DNA from: Pseudomonas sp. M30-35
GTDB lineage: Bacteria > Pseudomonadota > Gammaproteobacteria > Pseudomonadales > Pseudomonadaceae
Direction of reading: 5' to 3'
Assembly: GCF_002163625.1 (NCBI RefSeq)
Contig: NZ_CP020892.1
Coordinates: 744,001-808,000, forward strand
Length of the DNA: 64,000 nt
The notes beneath the pieces are model-generated. The model searched no databases. It had not been told where the DNA came from and worked only from the letters and a program-made list of their open reading frames with translations. The position numbers and the translations under genes were made by a program. Positions 48,205-58,070 of this stretch are shown in pieces; positions within the stretch are counted from its first letter, which is position 1, and each line of letters begins with the position of its first letter.

Positions 48205-48615
48205 GGTGGGAGACGCTTTTTACCCACCATTTCGGCTACATAGGTTCATGCCATTCGCCCATGTTTGAGCGGTTCGGCGTTGGAGCCATGGCGGACAAGC
48301 TTCGCGTTGTCCGCCCTACGAAGATCGGGTACGTTGAGGCTCGAATTCGTAGGGTGGGTAATGTTTTTCTACCGACCATTTCGGCTACATAGGTTCATGC
48401 CATTCGCCCATGTTTGAGCATTTCGATGCTTGAACCATGGCGGACAAGCTTTGCGTTGTGCGCCCTACGAAGATCGGGTGCGTTGAGGCTCGAATTTGTA
48501 GGGTGGGTAATGTTTTTCTACCCACCATTTCGGCTACATAGGTTCATGCCACTTGCTCATGTTTGAGCATTTCGTTGCTTGAACCATGGCGGACAAGCTT
48601 CGCGTTGTCCGCCTT
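48202..48615. repeat. Three tandem copies of a ~149-base intergenic repeat
   Basis: Copies start at TAGGGTGGG at 48202, 48350 and 48499; the third is cut short at about 48615. Each holds two hairpins: GGGTGGGTA...TACCCACC and GGCGGACAA...TTGTCCGCC. The first repeat includes the stop codon of the TPR gene. No gene is present between 48205 and 48638. The array separates two convergent operons and might act as a transcription end. Confidence 0.8.
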
Positions 48616-48638
48616 GCGGAAGGTGATTGAGCTGGTTG

Positions 48639-49163
48639 TTACTCGCCTTCCGGCAATTCGTATGGATAGATCTTCTGGGCGCTCATCTGGTAACCGGCAT
48701 CCGCCAGTTCGCTGGTGCTTTGCTCAACCTTGAGCGGCCCTTCGACCCAGAATGGTTGGTACAAGGTATCAAGCTTGACCCCAAGCTCGGTGGTGATGTG
48801 CACGATCTGGTTGGACGGTGGTGGCGGCACATGGATGCATGCGCCGAAGTACGGCACCAACAGGAACTCGGTCACCCGACCTTCATCCGTCGCATCCAGC
48901 GGCACGATATAACCCGGCAGCTTCACCGCGACACCATCCAGATTTTTAACCACGGGCGCAGCTGGCGATAGCTGCTTCATGCCTGGGCCTGTCTCTGACA
49001 AGGTGTCGCCCAACTGCGACAAGTCATGCATGGGCGCCATTTGTGTGACCACCGGTGGTGCGTTCGGCGGGATCAGCTCTGACCAAGTCAGCTCGCGTGG
49101 CTCTGCCGCCCACAGCGAGGTGGACATGGCCAGGATTAGGACGCCAAGGGCGGTGCGCTGCAT
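48639..49163 (-). CDS. DUF3299 periplasmic protein of the zinc-uptake-like cluster
   Basis: A 174-residue secreted protein: signal peptide (MQRTALGVLILAMSTSLWAA), then a DUF3299 domain (VVKNLDGVAVKLPGYIVPLD; FLLVPYFGACIHVPPPPSNQ). The GACIHVPPPP segment is the family mark and contains potential metal ligands. I chose 49163 because GAGG lies 8 bases upstream; an ATG at 49175 overlaps the permease stop. It is the last gene of the leftward Zrg-like operon. Confidence 0.8.
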   Translation of the reverse strand: MQRTALGVLILAMSTSLWAAEPRELTWSELIPPNAPPVVTQMAPMHDLSQLGDTLSETGPGMKQLSPAAPVVKNLDGVAVKLPGYIVPLDATDEGRVTEFLLVPYFGACIHVPPPPSNQIVHITTELGVKLDTLYQPFWVEGPLKVEQSTSELADAGYQMSAQKIYPYELPEGE

Positions 49164-49171
49164 GGTTAACC

Positions 49172-50437
49172 TCATAAACGAATTGAAAGACCGTCAGCCA
49201 GAGACTGTCGGTATGCACGCCATGCAGGTACACAACCCATCAGCAGTGCAGCGCCAAGGATACCGCCGAGCAGCATCCACTCATAGCCACTGGGCGCATT
49301 GAGTGGCAAATAGAGGCCGTAGTTAGCTTGTACATAGCTTTGCACCGCGGCGATGCCTACATACAACAGCAGCAAGCCCAGCAGCACACCCGCCAACGCC
49401 AGAGTAAAGGCCTCAAAGATCAACAGGCTGGCGATATGCCAAGGACGCGCACCGACTGAGCGCAGAATAGCCATTTCGCGGCGACGCTCATTGAGGCTGG
49501 TCAGAATCGCGGTGAGCATGCCGATCAAACCGGTGATAACCACAAACAGCGACACCACAAACAAGGCTTTCTCGGCGGTGCCCATTAAGCCCCAAAGCTC
49601 TTGCAAGGCAACCCCAGGCAGAATCGCCAGCAGGGGTTCGCCGCGAAACTCATTGATATCGCGCTGCAAGCTAAAGGTGGCGATTTTGCTTTTCAGACCG
49701 AGCAACACAGCGGTTATGGCTGTCGGTTGCAGGTGCATGCCGCGCACTTGATCTGCGCTGATTTTATCTGCGCCTCGTGCTGGCATGCCGTTTTTCCAGT
49801 CAACGTGCAGAGCTTCCATCCCGGCTAGCGAGATATGCAGCGTGCGGTCGACCGGTGTACCGGTGCGTTTGAGAATACCGACCACGTGAAAGGGTTTGTC
49901 GTCGTGCTTAACCAGACTGATGGTGGCAACGCCGTGGGCCAGAACCAGCTCATCGCCAAGTTTGTAATGCAGGGCGTCGGCGACCTCAGCGCCGAGTACG
50001 ACCTCAAACGGGTCATCAGCAAACTCACGGCCCTGGCTCAGCTCCAAGGGCTGTTGGCGAGCGTAGCGGTAATGCTCGAAGTAATCAGTGTTAGTGCCCA
50101 TGACCCGGTAGCCACGGTGCGAGTCACCCAACGAAATCGGAATTGCCCACTTAACCCGTGGGTTTTGCGTCAGCTGTTCAAAGCTGTCCCAGCGAATGTT
50201 GTTAGTCGCATTGCCGATGCGGAATACCGAGTACAGCAACAAGTTGATTGAGCCGGAGCGGGCGCCGACGATTAAATCGGTACCGCTGATGGTGTTGGCA
50301 AAGCTGGCGCGGGCTTCGGTGCGCACGCGTTCAACGGCGAGTAATAGGCAGACCGACAAGGCGATGGCGAAAACAGTGAGCAGGGCAGTGAAGCGGCGGT
50401 TGCTTAAGCTAGCCAGCGCCAGACGAAATAAATACAC
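49172..50437 (-). CDS. ABC transporter permease (FtsX/MacB-type), Zrg-like cluster
   Basis: A 421-residue permease: one N-terminal membrane helix (FTALLTVFAIALSVCLLLAV), a large periplasmic domain (NTISGTDLIVGARSGSINLL), then three C-terminal helices (KALFVVSLFVVITGLIGMLT; FEAFTLALAGVLLGLLLLYV; YEWMLLGGILGAALLMGCVP). GTG start at 50437, directly after the ATPase stop. FtsX/MacB-type permeases usually do not carry substrate across the membrane but drive periplasmic work. Confidence 0.85.
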   Translation of the reverse strand: MYLFRLALASLSNRRFTALLTVFAIALSVCLLLAVERVRTEARASFANTISGTDLIVGARSGSINLLLYSVFRIGNATNNIRWDSFEQLTQNPRVKWAIPISLGDSHRGYRVMGTNTDYFEHYRYARQQPLELSQGREFADDPFEVVLGAEVADALHYKLGDELVLAHGVATISLVKHDDKPFHVVGILKRTGTPVDRTLHISLAGMEALHVDWKNGMPARGADKISADQVRGMHLQPTAITAVLLGLKSKIATFSLQRDINEFRGEPLLAILPGVALQELWGLMGTAEKALFVVSLFVVITGLIGMLTAILTSLNERRREMAILRSVGARPWHIASLLIFEAFTLALAGVLLGLLLLYVGIAAVQSYVQANYGLYLPLNAPSGYEWMLLGGILGAALLMGCVPAWRAYRQSLADGLSIRL

Positions 50438-50438
50438 C

Positions 50439-51149
50439 TTAAATCTCCTGTGGCCGAGTGGCGCGGTTAAGTTCGGCAAGCGACAGGTTGCGATCGAACA
50501 GTGGTGCGAGGCTCTGGTCATGGCTGACAAACAGCAAGCTGGCGCCGACTTCGCGGCATTCCGCAAACAACAGTTGCAAGAAGGCTTCGCGCGCGTCGGC
50601 ATCAAGTGCTGAGGTGGGTTCGTCGGCGATGACTAATTCTGGTTGGCCGATCAGGGCGCGAGCGGCTGCAACTCTTTGTTGCTGGCCGATTGACAGTGAG
50701 TCAGCACGGCGCTCGAGTAGTGTTGGCTCCGTTAGACCGAGATGCGCCAGCAAGCTAGAGGCTGCCTTGGCAACACTGCCATAGCGATGACAGGCACGAT
50801 TATTTCTGATGCTAGAAAAATGACAAGGCAGCTCGACATTTTCGCGCACTGATAAAAACGGCAGCAGGTTGAATTGCTGAAAAATGTAGCCGGTATGATT
50901 GACTCGAAAGCTATCTCGCGCCCCGGATGACAATGCACTCAGGTCTTGGTCGAGCAGTTTAATCAGGCCTCGGTCAGGCTTTTGCACGCCACCCAGCAAA
51001 CCCAGCAGAGTGGTTTTGCCGCTGCCGCTCGGGCCTTTGAGAAATAACGTCTCGCCGCGTTGCAGTGTAAAGCTGGGAATATCAAGCAGCTCGGGCTGGC
51101 CGGGCCATGCGAAGCCGAGGTCAGTGAGGCTAATCAGTGCTGAGGTCAT
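50439..51149 (-). CDS. ABC transporter ATP-binding protein, Zrg-like cluster
   Basis: A 236-residue ATPase of the LolD/MacB type: Walker A GPSGSGKT (residues 39-46), Q-loop FQQFN (88-92), signature LSIGQQQ (150-156), Walker B LVIADEP (170-176) and H-loop SHDQS. All key residues are present. It stops 1 base before the permease start. Confidence 0.92.
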   Translation of the reverse strand: MTSALISLTDLGFAWPGQPELLDIPSFTLQRGETLFLKGPSGSGKTTLLGLLGGVQKPDRGLIKLLDQDLSALSSGARDSFRVNHTGYIFQQFNLLPFLSVRENVELPCHFSSIRNNRACHRYGSVAKAASSLLAHLGLTEPTLLERRADSLSIGQQQRVAAARALIGQPELVIADEPTSALDADAREAFLQLLFAECREVGASLLFVSHDQSLAPLFDRNLSLAELNRATRPQEI

Positions 51150-51158
51150 GAATGCAAC

Positions 51159-51180
51159 GGCCCGGTTGCCCGGGCCGGTC
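51159..51180 (-). promoter_or_regulatory. GC hairpin before the ABC ATPase gene
   Basis: GGCCCGG-TTG-CCCGGGCC (around 51160-51177) lies just upstream of the ATPase start in the 188-base gap after zrgA. It may reduce read-through or shape expression relative to zrgA. No gene is evident in 51150-51337. Confidence 0.35.
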
Positions 51181-51337
51181 TATGCTGAAATGAACAGGTC
51201 TGGAGTGCCTGTGAAACGCCACAGAGTTGGCCGTGCTGGAATAAAATCGAGCCTACTGGTTTTCGACCCGTAAACGAAGCCATTGTTATGCACGGCATGT
51301 ACTCGCTGGTTTCTCAGTGCGGTGTTCAAAAGGTGGC

Positions 51338-51931
<594 letters not shown>

Positions 51932-51960
51932 TATTGAGCTCCAAGCGGATGGTGAAATAA

Positions 51961-51983
51961 GTTGTAATGTTATAACGAATTAA
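51961..51983 (-). promoter_or_regulatory. Possible Zur site upstream of zrgA
   Basis: AATGTTATAACGAATTA contains the perfect GTTATAAC core of Zur boxes but only one good half-site. It lies 30-50 bases before the zrgA start. Weak by eye. Confidence 0.35.
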
Positions 51984-52058
51984 ACCATGGATTGCTAGAG
52001 CGAGTTGTCATCGTATACCTCGACGTGGGAGCATCTCGCTCAGTGCACTGGAGGCAAA

Positions 52059-52403
52059 ATGGTACGCATACGCGGCAAGATCGGCGATTGGCCGGTGGAT
52101 CTAACAGTTGAACTCGATGCCCAGGACTGGGCGCATTTGGCCGCTAACCTGCCAGTAAATACGGCGCCGGTGAGTGCGCCACCGATGCAGGGAGAAGCGC
52201 CAAAAACAGACGCGTTATGGCAAACCACCCTGTCTTTATTGGCTAAGGCCGGAAGTATTGAGGGGCCGCAGTTGATGGCGCAGCTCACAGGTTTGGCGGG
52301 TAGTGAGGTTGCAGCGAAACAACTGCTGGTGCGCTTGCGCCACTGTGCGCAGGTTCGGGTTGAAAGCGGGGCTGATGCGCCGGTTTATCACTGGCTTGGC
52401 TAG
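52059..52403 (+). CDS. Small conserved protein, unknown
   Basis: A 114-residue cytoplasmic-type protein (MVRIRGKIGDWPVDLTVELD; GEAPKTDALWQTTLSLLAKA; LMAQLTGLAGSEVAAKQLLV). The C-terminal half looks like a small winged-helix fold. The ATG at 52059 has GGAGG 6 bases upstream; an in-frame TTG at 52005 lacks this. It is divergent from zrgA and convergent with the DUF417 gene. Confidence 0.75.
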   Translation: MVRIRGKIGDWPVDLTVELDAQDWAHLAANLPVNTAPVSAPPMQGEAPKTDALWQTTLSLLAKAGSIEGPQLMAQLTGLAGSEVAAKQLLVRLRHCAQVRVESGADAPVYHWLG

Positions 52404-52447
52404 TGATAAACCGGCTGGATGGCTTGCAGGCACTAGAGCGGAAGGCT

Positions 52448-52894
52448 CTACCGTGTTTGCTTGAGCTCGGCCCACGATTCGGCCACTACCACCAGCACGA
52501 CACCGAGCGATACCACGTCTTTGATCAAAAAACCTCCGAGCAGCGAAGGGAAGATGCTTTCCGGGTGCAGGGTGCCAGGTGTTGTCAGCAAGAAGGTCAG
52601 GGTTGTCAGGAACAAACCAGTCGCCAGCAAACCGCCGAGCAGCGAGGCTTTCTTGCTGATTGGGTAGAGCGCTAGAAGGGCGGCGATGGTTAGCTCGCCA
52701 ACGCCAATAATCGCTGAGATTCCGTCAACACTGCCGACGCTGTACATCCATGAAAGAAATGGCGAGTTCTCAATCAGGTGGCTGATAGCTTGGGCTTCAT
52801 CCGAGGTGAACTTGAATGCGCCAATCCAGGCAATGATAAACACGGTGCCGTACAGCGCAATATAAAAACCGATCCTTGAATGCTTGTTAGTCAT
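52448..52894 (-). CDS. DUF417 inner-membrane protein (RclC/YkgB-like)
   Basis: A 148-residue protein with four membrane segments (IGFYIALYGTVFIIAWIGAF; GVGELTIAALLALYP; LLGGLLATGLFLTTLTFLL; GGFLIKDVVSLGVVLVVVAE). FKFTSDEAQAISHLIENSPF is the DUF417 mark. Homologues include RclC of the reactive-chlorine response in E. coli. Start at 52894 (MTNKHSR). Confidence 0.85.
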   Translation of the reverse strand: MTNKHSRIGFYIALYGTVFIIAWIGAFKFTSDEAQAISHLIENSPFLSWMYSVGSVDGISAIIGVGELTIAALLALYPISKKASLLGGLLATGLFLTTLTFLLTTPGTLHPESIFPSLLGGFLIKDVVSLGVVLVVVAESWAELKQTR

Positions 52895-52995
52895 AACCTT
52901 TAAACGCTTTAGTTGAGAAGCGGAGAGCGCTGCAAAACCATGGTTTCGCAGCAATGCTTACTTAACTAGAGACGTTTGGTAATGAAAAATTACAC

Positions 52996-53868
52996 TTAGT
53001 AGATCGCTTGATAGAGTTTTCTGCGATATTGGGTGACCAAGGTATGGTCATTGCCAAGCAGTTCAAACACTTGCAGCAGGGTCTTATGTGGCAGCCCGTC
53101 GGCATAGTTGCGGTTGCGCACGAACAGTTTAAGCAAGGCATCCAGCGCGGATTCGTATTGCTGGTTTGCAAGCTGCTGAACTGCAAGCTGATAAACGGCT
53201 TCATCATCTTCAGGATTTTGCCCAAGGCGACTTTTCAGGTCGGCCACGTCGGGCAGCTCTGCGGCTTGGCGCAAGAACGTCAGTTGTGCTTTAGCACCGC
53301 TCAGCGCCTGTTTGTGTTCGTCGCCGGTGACGGCATTAAGCACCGACTCCGCTTCAGTCAGTTCGCCGCGTTCAGCCAGGCAGCGGGCATACAGAATCAA
53401 GGCAGGGGCATTGCTGTTGTCTTCACTAAGCAGCTGCTTGAGTTGCGCCTCGGCAGCGTCTACCTGACCGTCGGCGAACAGCGCGCTGGCGCTGTCGAAT
53501 AAGTTTTCTTGCGCCGGGGCAGGCTCGCCAACATGGGGTTGCAGCATCTCGCGGATTTCTGATTCAAGCTTGGCACCGGCAAAGCCATCAACTGGCTGGC
53601 CATCTTTGAACAGCACCACGGTCGGCAAACTGCGAATGCCAAAGCGGGCGACGATGTCTTGCTCGATGTCACAGTTGACCTTGGCCAACAGCATCTCGCC
53701 TTGATAACCCTCGGTGATCTGCGCGAGCAGCGGCATCAGCGCTTTACACGGCGCACACCATTCGGCCCAGAAATCGACCAGCACGGGCTTATGAAACGAG
53801 TTTTCAACGACCAGTTGATCAAATTGTGCGGCGCCGGAAACATCAAAAATATAAGGGGTGTCGCTCAT
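52996..53868 (-). CDS. cnoX: Thioredoxin-like co-chaperone CnoX (YbbN)
   Basis: A 290-residue protein: thioredoxin domain (about 1-110) with WCAPC (Trp37, Cys38, Cys41) and a C-terminal TPR region (about 120-285; ALFADGQVDAAEAQLKQLL). CnoX protects proteins from chlorine damage and hands them to chaperones. Unlike E. coli CnoX, it keeps both active-site cysteines, so redox activity is possible. It is next to an RclC-like gene, which may reflect a shared oxidative role. Confidence 0.92.
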   Translation of the reverse strand: MSDTPYIFDVSGAAQFDQLVVENSFHKPVLVDFWAEWCAPCKALMPLLAQITEGYQGEMLLAKVNCDIEQDIVARFGIRSLPTVVLFKDGQPVDGFAGAKLESEIREMLQPHVGEPAPAQENLFDSASALFADGQVDAAEAQLKQLLSEDNSNAPALILYARCLAERGELTEAESVLNAVTGDEHKQALSGAKAQLTFLRQAAELPDVADLKSRLGQNPEDDEAVYQLAVQQLANQQYESALDALLKLFVRNRNYADGLPHKTLLQVFELLGNDHTLVTQYRRKLYQAIY

Positions 53869-53954
53869 GGTCTGTCTCGCACAATCAAAAGGCTGATGAG
53901 TAAGTTAATAAGGGCTGTAGGCTAGTTTAACAAGTGGCTGCCTGTAATGCGGTG

Positions 53955-54632
53955 TCAGCTGCGTTGCGCAGGATACAGGCTAACTTGGCGAAACTCAGCG
54001 GGCTCGGCCAGGTCCGGCCATGTGCAGGCCTGCATGATACCGAGCCGCTGGTAGAGCGGGTGCTGAAAATCGCGTACTCGTGAGTCGGCAACCAGTGCTT
54101 GCTTGCCGCGACTGAGGAACTGATCCAGCAGGGGCAGATTGGCACGATCGTAAAGGACGTCGGCAACAATGATCAGGTCGAAGCGATCTGCTTCAACAAA
54201 AAAGTCTGCTGAATAACTCAGGTCTACATCATTCAACTCGGCGTTGGCTCTTGTCGCCGCCAGCGCGAGTGGGTCAAGGTCGCAGGCCACGACTTCGAAG
54301 GCGCCTGTTTTGGCGGCGGCAATGGCAGCAACTCCTGAACCTGTACCGAAATCAAGCACACGCTTATTGCGCACCCAATCGGGGTTTTGTGCCAGCCAAC
54401 GAGCTAGAACCAAGCCGCTGGCCCAGCAGAAGCACCAATACGGTGGCTCTTCAAGGATGCGCTGAGTTTCTTCCGGGCTGAACTGGCGGTCCATGTTGTC
54501 CGCATTAATCAACCACAGCTTGATCTCGGTATCAGGCAGGGTTTGCATGCTCAACTGCCCATCGCCAAGTAGCAGGCTTAGTGCATCGAGCAGCTGTGCA
54601 GGCGGATTGGGCGCTATACGGGTTGAGCTCAT
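53955..54632 (-). CDS. Class I SAM-dependent methyltransferase (ETFB-lysine MT/PrmA-like)
   Basis: A 225-residue enzyme: VLDFGTGSGVAAIAAAKTGA is motif I (SAM binding), ACDLDPLALAATRANAELND follows, and IIVADVLYDR is motif IV. The EEPPYWCFCWASGLVLARWL segment resembles protein-lysine methyltransferases related to ETFB and PrmA. Overlaps the next gene by 4 bases. Substrate unknown. Confidence 0.8.
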   Translation of the reverse strand: MSSTRIAPNPPAQLLDALSLLLGDGQLSMQTLPDTEIKLWLINADNMDRQFSPEETQRILEEPPYWCFCWASGLVLARWLAQNPDWVRNKRVLDFGTGSGVAAIAAAKTGAFEVVACDLDPLALAATRANAELNDVDLSYSADFFVEADRFDLIIVADVLYDRANLPLLDQFLSRGKQALVADSRVRDFQHPLYQRLGIMQACTWPDLAEPAEFRQVSLYPAQRS

Positions 54633-55063
54633 GGCGCGGGTTGCATGCGGATGTCACCGAGCGTCTGGTTTTGCGCGGTGCGGATCAGCTGTGTAGGCAT
54701 CTGTTGAATCAAGCGCCCTTGAAGATTGGCTCGGCCGCGCAGTTCAACACGAATGCCGCGCTCAAATGACTCTGGGTTGAATATCAGGCGAAACGGCAGG
54801 GGCGAGCCATTACCGCGCAGCTGAATGTTGCCCAGTAATTGGATGGGCAGGCCATTGCTGCCGATTACCAGCAAGGCGAGTTCTGCCGTGGCGCCATCAG
54901 GCACACCGAGCAGGTTGCCGTTTAGCTCGCGCATATGTGTCGGTGTGGCGGCTGCGTCTGCGCTTTTAGCGATGGGTTGGGCTGCCACTGGCGTTGCAGG
55001 CTCGCTCGCGCAGGCGCTTAGAAGCCCCAATAGGCCGAGTAGGGTTATGTTGCGCAAATACAT
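54629..55063 (-). CDS. YbaY-like lipoprotein
   Basis: A 144-residue lipoprotein with lipobox LLSAC (Cys16), then a beta domain of the YbaY/DUF4156-like type ([40 protein letters not shown]). Start at 55063. It is divergent from nrdR. Confidence 0.8.
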   Translation of the reverse strand: MYLRNITLLGLLGLLSACASEPATPVAAQPIAKSADAAATPTHMRELNGNLLGVPDGATAELALLVIGSNGLPIQLLGNIQLRGNGSPLPFRLIFNPESFERGIRVELRGRANLQGRLIQQMPTQLIRTAQNQTLGDIRMQPAP

Positions 55064-55189
55064 GCATGCTCCTTTTGTCGTGTATCCGTTCAATGGATTA
55101 TTGCCCGCCTGTATAGCGCAAAGCTGGCGGCTTGTCTTGCCGCTGAGATGCGCTACCATGGCGCCTTTCCGTCCAAGGCAGGCCATTAT

Positions 55190-55654
55190 ATGCACTGTCC
55201 ATTCTGCGCCGCTAATGACACCAAGGTGATTGATTCACGTCTGGTGGCCGAAGGTGAGCAAGTTCGTCGTCGCCGCGAGTGCTTAGCCTGCGGCGAACGT
55301 TTTACTACGTTTGAAACTGCGGAACTGGTGATGCCGCGGTTGATCAAACAAGATGGTAGTCGCCAGCCTTTCGATGAAGAAAAGCTACGCGCAGGCATGC
55401 TCCGCGCGCTGGAAAAGCGTCCGGTGAGCATCGAGCGAGTGGAGGCGGCAATTGCTCATATCAAGCATCGCTTGCGTGCCACCGGTGAGCGTGAAGTGAA
55501 ATCTCTGGTGCTCGGTGAATTGGTCATGACCGAATTGCAAAAGCTTGATGAAGTTGCCTACATCCGCTTTGCTTCGGTGTACCGACGTTTTCAAGACCTC
55601 AATGAGTTCCGTGAGGAAATCGACCGTTTATCTCGCGAACCGTCAAAGGATTAA
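55190..55654 (+). CDS. nrdR: Transcription repressor NrdR
   Basis: A 154-residue repressor of ribonucleotide reductase genes: zinc ribbon Cys3, Cys6, Cys31, Cys34 (MHCPFC...CLACGERF) and ATP-cone ([20 protein letters not shown]). The start at 55190 is fixed by the zinc ribbon. It is followed by ribD after 2 bases, the usual pairing in Pseudomonas. Confidence 0.95.
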   Translation: MHCPFCAANDTKVIDSRLVAEGEQVRRRRECLACGERFTTFETAELVMPRLIKQDGSRQPFDEEKLRAGMLRALEKRPVSIERVEAAIAHIKHRLRATGEREVKSLVLGELVMTELQKLDEVAYIRFASVYRRFQDLNEFREEIDRLSREPSKD

Positions 55655-55656
55655 GC

Positions 55657-56793
55657 ATGACAGTTGATAACGCCTTTATGGCCCGTGCTTTGGAGTTGGC
55701 CCGTAAAGGATTGTACTCAACGCACCCTAATCCCCGTGTGGGTTGCGTGCTTGTGCTTGATGGCAAAATTGTCGGTGAGGGCTGGCATGCCCGCGCGGGT
55801 GAACCGCACGCGGAAGTTCATGCATTACGCCAAGCGGGTGCTCTGGCTAAAGGGGCGACCGCGTATGTGACGCTGGAGCCCTGCAGCCATCATGGGCGCA
55901 CACCGCCTTGCGCCGAAGCATTGATTGATGCTGGCGTGGCGAGGGTTGTGGCGGCGATGCAAGATCCCAACCCGGAAGTCTCAGGCAGCGGTTTACTGCG
56001 TTTGATGCAGGCGGGTATTGCGGTACAGAGCGGCGTGCTTGAGGCGGAAGCGCGGTCCCTGAATGCTGGTTTCATCAAGCGCATGGAGCAAGGTTTACCA
56101 TTCGTGCGGGTTAAACTGGCGATGAGCCTGGATGGGCGTACGGCAATGGCAAGCGGCGAAAGTCAGTGGATTACCGGGCCTGCTGCGCGCTCGGCGGTGC
56201 AACGCCTGCGTGCCCGCTCAAGTGTGGTGCTCAGCGGCGCCGATACGGTATTGGCTGATAATGCTCGATTGACCGTGCGCAACGATGAGCTTGGTTTGAG
56301 TGCGGAACTGTCCGCGTTAGCCGAGACCCGTCCACCACTGCGTGTATTGATTGATGGTCGTTTGCGGGTGCCTCTCGACGCTACATTCTTTCAAGCGGGC
56401 GCGGCAATGGTCGCGACCTGCGCCGCAGCCACGGCGCGAGACCGCTATTTGAGCGATGGTCACGAGTTGCTGGCCGTACCTGGCAGCAATGGCCACGTTG
56501 ATTTGCGCAGGCTGCTGGTTGAACTAGCCGCACGCGGCGCGAATGAAGTCTTGGTCGAGGCAGGCCCGCGTTTGGCCGGTGCATTTGCCCGACAAGGGCT
56601 GGTTGATGAGTATCAGATATTTGTCGCCGCCAAGTTTCTCGGCTCCAGTGCGCGACCATTGCTCGACTTACCGCTCGGCCGGATGGCTGAGGCTCCGCAG
56701 CTTAAAATCGTTGATATTCGCGCAGTTGGCGATGATTGGCGGATAATTGCGGTGCCAGTTGCGCCTGTGCCAGAGCCGTCTAGCGCACATTAA
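55657..56793 (+). CDS. ribD: Riboflavin biosynthesis deaminase/reductase RibD
   Basis: A 378-residue bifunctional enzyme. The deaminase part (1-145) has His51-Ala-Glu53 and zinc ligands Cys76 and Cys85 in EPCSHHGRTPPC. The reductase part (150-365) has VRVKLAMSLDGRTAMASGES. Catalyses steps 2 and 3 after GTP cyclohydrolase II. It lies upstream of the FMN riboswitch, so it seems not to be directly controlled by it. Confidence 0.95.
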   Translation: MTVDNAFMARALELARKGLYSTHPNPRVGCVLVLDGKIVGEGWHARAGEPHAEVHALRQAGALAKGATAYVTLEPCSHHGRTPPCAEALIDAGVARVVAAMQDPNPEVSGSGLLRLMQAGIAVQSGVLEAEARSLNAGFIKRMEQGLPFVRVKLAMSLDGRTAMASGESQWITGPAARSAVQRLRARSSVVLSGADTVLADNARLTVRNDELGLSAELSALAETRPPLRVLIDGRLRVPLDATFFQAGAAMVATCAAATARDRYLSDGHELLAVPGSNGHVDLRRLLVELAARGANEVLVEAGPRLAGAFARQGLVDEYQIFVAAKFLGSSARPLLDLPLGRMAEAPQLKIVDIRAVGDDWRIIAVPVAPVPEPSSAH

Positions 56794-56912
56794 TCGATCA
56801 TCCTTGCAGTTTCTGCAGTGCGAACCCAGGCCAACATTGGCGCAGGTTTGCGGTGCGTCTGCGGCGCAAATATGGTAAAAAGCCACTCGCGAGAACCTAG
56901 GTGCTCGCAACG

Positions 56913-57052
56913 TTCTCAGGGCGGGGTGTAATTCCCCACCGGCGGTAATGATGCGCAATGCGTCTAGCCCGCGAGCGCTTGGTGCCCTTGTTAGGTCAAT
57001 GGGTGACAAGGTCAGCAGACCCGGTGTGATTCCGGGGCCGACGGTTACAGGC
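56913..57052 (+). ncRNA. FMN (RFN) riboswitch
   Basis: The conserved RFN core is readable: TCTCAGGGCGGGGTGTAATT, CCCCACCGGCGGTAATGATG, then GGTCAGCAGACCCGGTGTGA and GGGGCCGACGGTTACAG. It lies in the 604-base gap between ribD and ribE. The remaining ~345 bases of leader (57053-57397) show no clear gene or terminator. Confidence 0.93.
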
Positions 57053-57397
57053 TTTTGCAAACACTGTTTATGCGGTGTTTTGCAGGGTTCTACAGTCCGG
57101 ATAAAGAGAGAGCGGGTTTGTTTGAATGGTGCGTAGACAGCAGGCTGTCGCCAGTTGCGCAGGCTTTATCGATTTTACTCGCACCACGCTTTGCCAGAGA
57201 GCAGCGTTTATGCGGTCAGGTTGATATGCCATGTGTGCTGAACAGTTTGTCTGGCTAAGTACTGGCAAGCACCCTATCGATCGAAACGCCCTGTTTTTTA
57301 TAAACAGGAGTTCGCAAATGCCACATATTTTTTACTCGGCCCATACTGATCGTTTAATCGGTCAGTGCAGCGCCGTGCTCGCAGACGGGGAGGCGCC

Positions 57398-58060
57398 ATG
57401 TTCACTGGCATAATCGAGTCGATCGGCAATATTCGTGCGTTGACCCCAAAAGGCGGCGATGTACGGGTCTACGTTGAGACCGCCAAGCTGGATTTATCTG
57501 ACGTCAAGTTAGGTGACAGCATCGCCGTTAACGGGGTTTGCCTGACTGCGGTTGAATTGCCTGGCGATGGCTTCTGGGCCGATGTCAGCCGTGAAACTTT
57601 GGCCCGCACCGGTTTTGTCGATCTCAAGCCGGGCAGTCGAGTCAATCTTGAAAAAGCCCTGACGCCGACCAGCCGCTTGGGCGGACATCTGGTTAGTGGT
57701 CATGTCGATGGCGTCGGTGAGATTGTCGGCCGTGAAGAAAACGCCCGTGCGGTGCAGTTCACTGTGCGTGCGCCTAACGAGTTGGCTAAATACATCGCCC
57801 ACAAAGGCTCGATCACGGTTGATGGCACCAGCCTCACGGTGAACGCAGTCAACGGCGCAGAGTTCGAGCTGACCATTGTTCCGCACACCCTGGCCGAGAC
57901 CATCATGGTCGACTACCGCCCGGGACGTAAGGTCAACCTTGAGGTTGATTTGCTGGCACGTTATCTGGAGCGCTTGCTGCTGGGTGATAAAGCTGCCGAG
58001 CCGAAGGCCTCGGGTCTTACCGAAGGTTTTTTAGCCGAACACGGCTATTTGAAGGGTTAA
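57398..58060 (+). CDS. ribE: Riboflavin synthase
   Basis: A 220-residue enzyme of two similar barrels, each starting with [10 protein letters not shown] or [13 protein letters not shown] and including the motif VNGVCLTA (residue ~48) and [10 protein letters not shown]. Converts two lumazines to riboflavin. The ATG at 57398 has GGAGG upstream. First gene after the FMN riboswitch. Confidence 0.95.
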   Translation: MFTGIIESIGNIRALTPKGGDVRVYVETAKLDLSDVKLGDSIAVNGVCLTAVELPGDGFWADVSRETLARTGFVDLKPGSRVNLEKALTPTSRLGGHLVSGHVDGVGEIVGREENARAVQFTVRAPNELAKYIAHKGSITVDGTSLTVNAVNGAEFELTIVPHTLAETIMVDYRPGRKVNLEVDLLARYLERLLLGDKAAEPKASGLTEGFLAEHGYLKG

Positions 58061-58070
58061 GGAAATCACC

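Noticed and set aside
48202..48615. Tandem repeats as a CRISPR array
   Set aside because: The units are ~149 bases long and nearly identical along their full length, with no short-repeat/unique-spacer pattern and no cas genes nearby.
49835..50251. Rightward open frames inside the permease gene
   Set aside because: They are opposite-strand shadows of a well-supported ABC permease.
51150..51337. Small leftward open frame between zrgA and the ABC ATPase gene
   Set aside because: Its predicted sequence looks random, it lacks a good ribosome site, and it crosses a GC hairpin.
57053..57397. Short open frames in the FMN riboswitch leader
   Set aside because: They lack ribosome sites and protein-like composition; the leader is better read as untranslated RNA.
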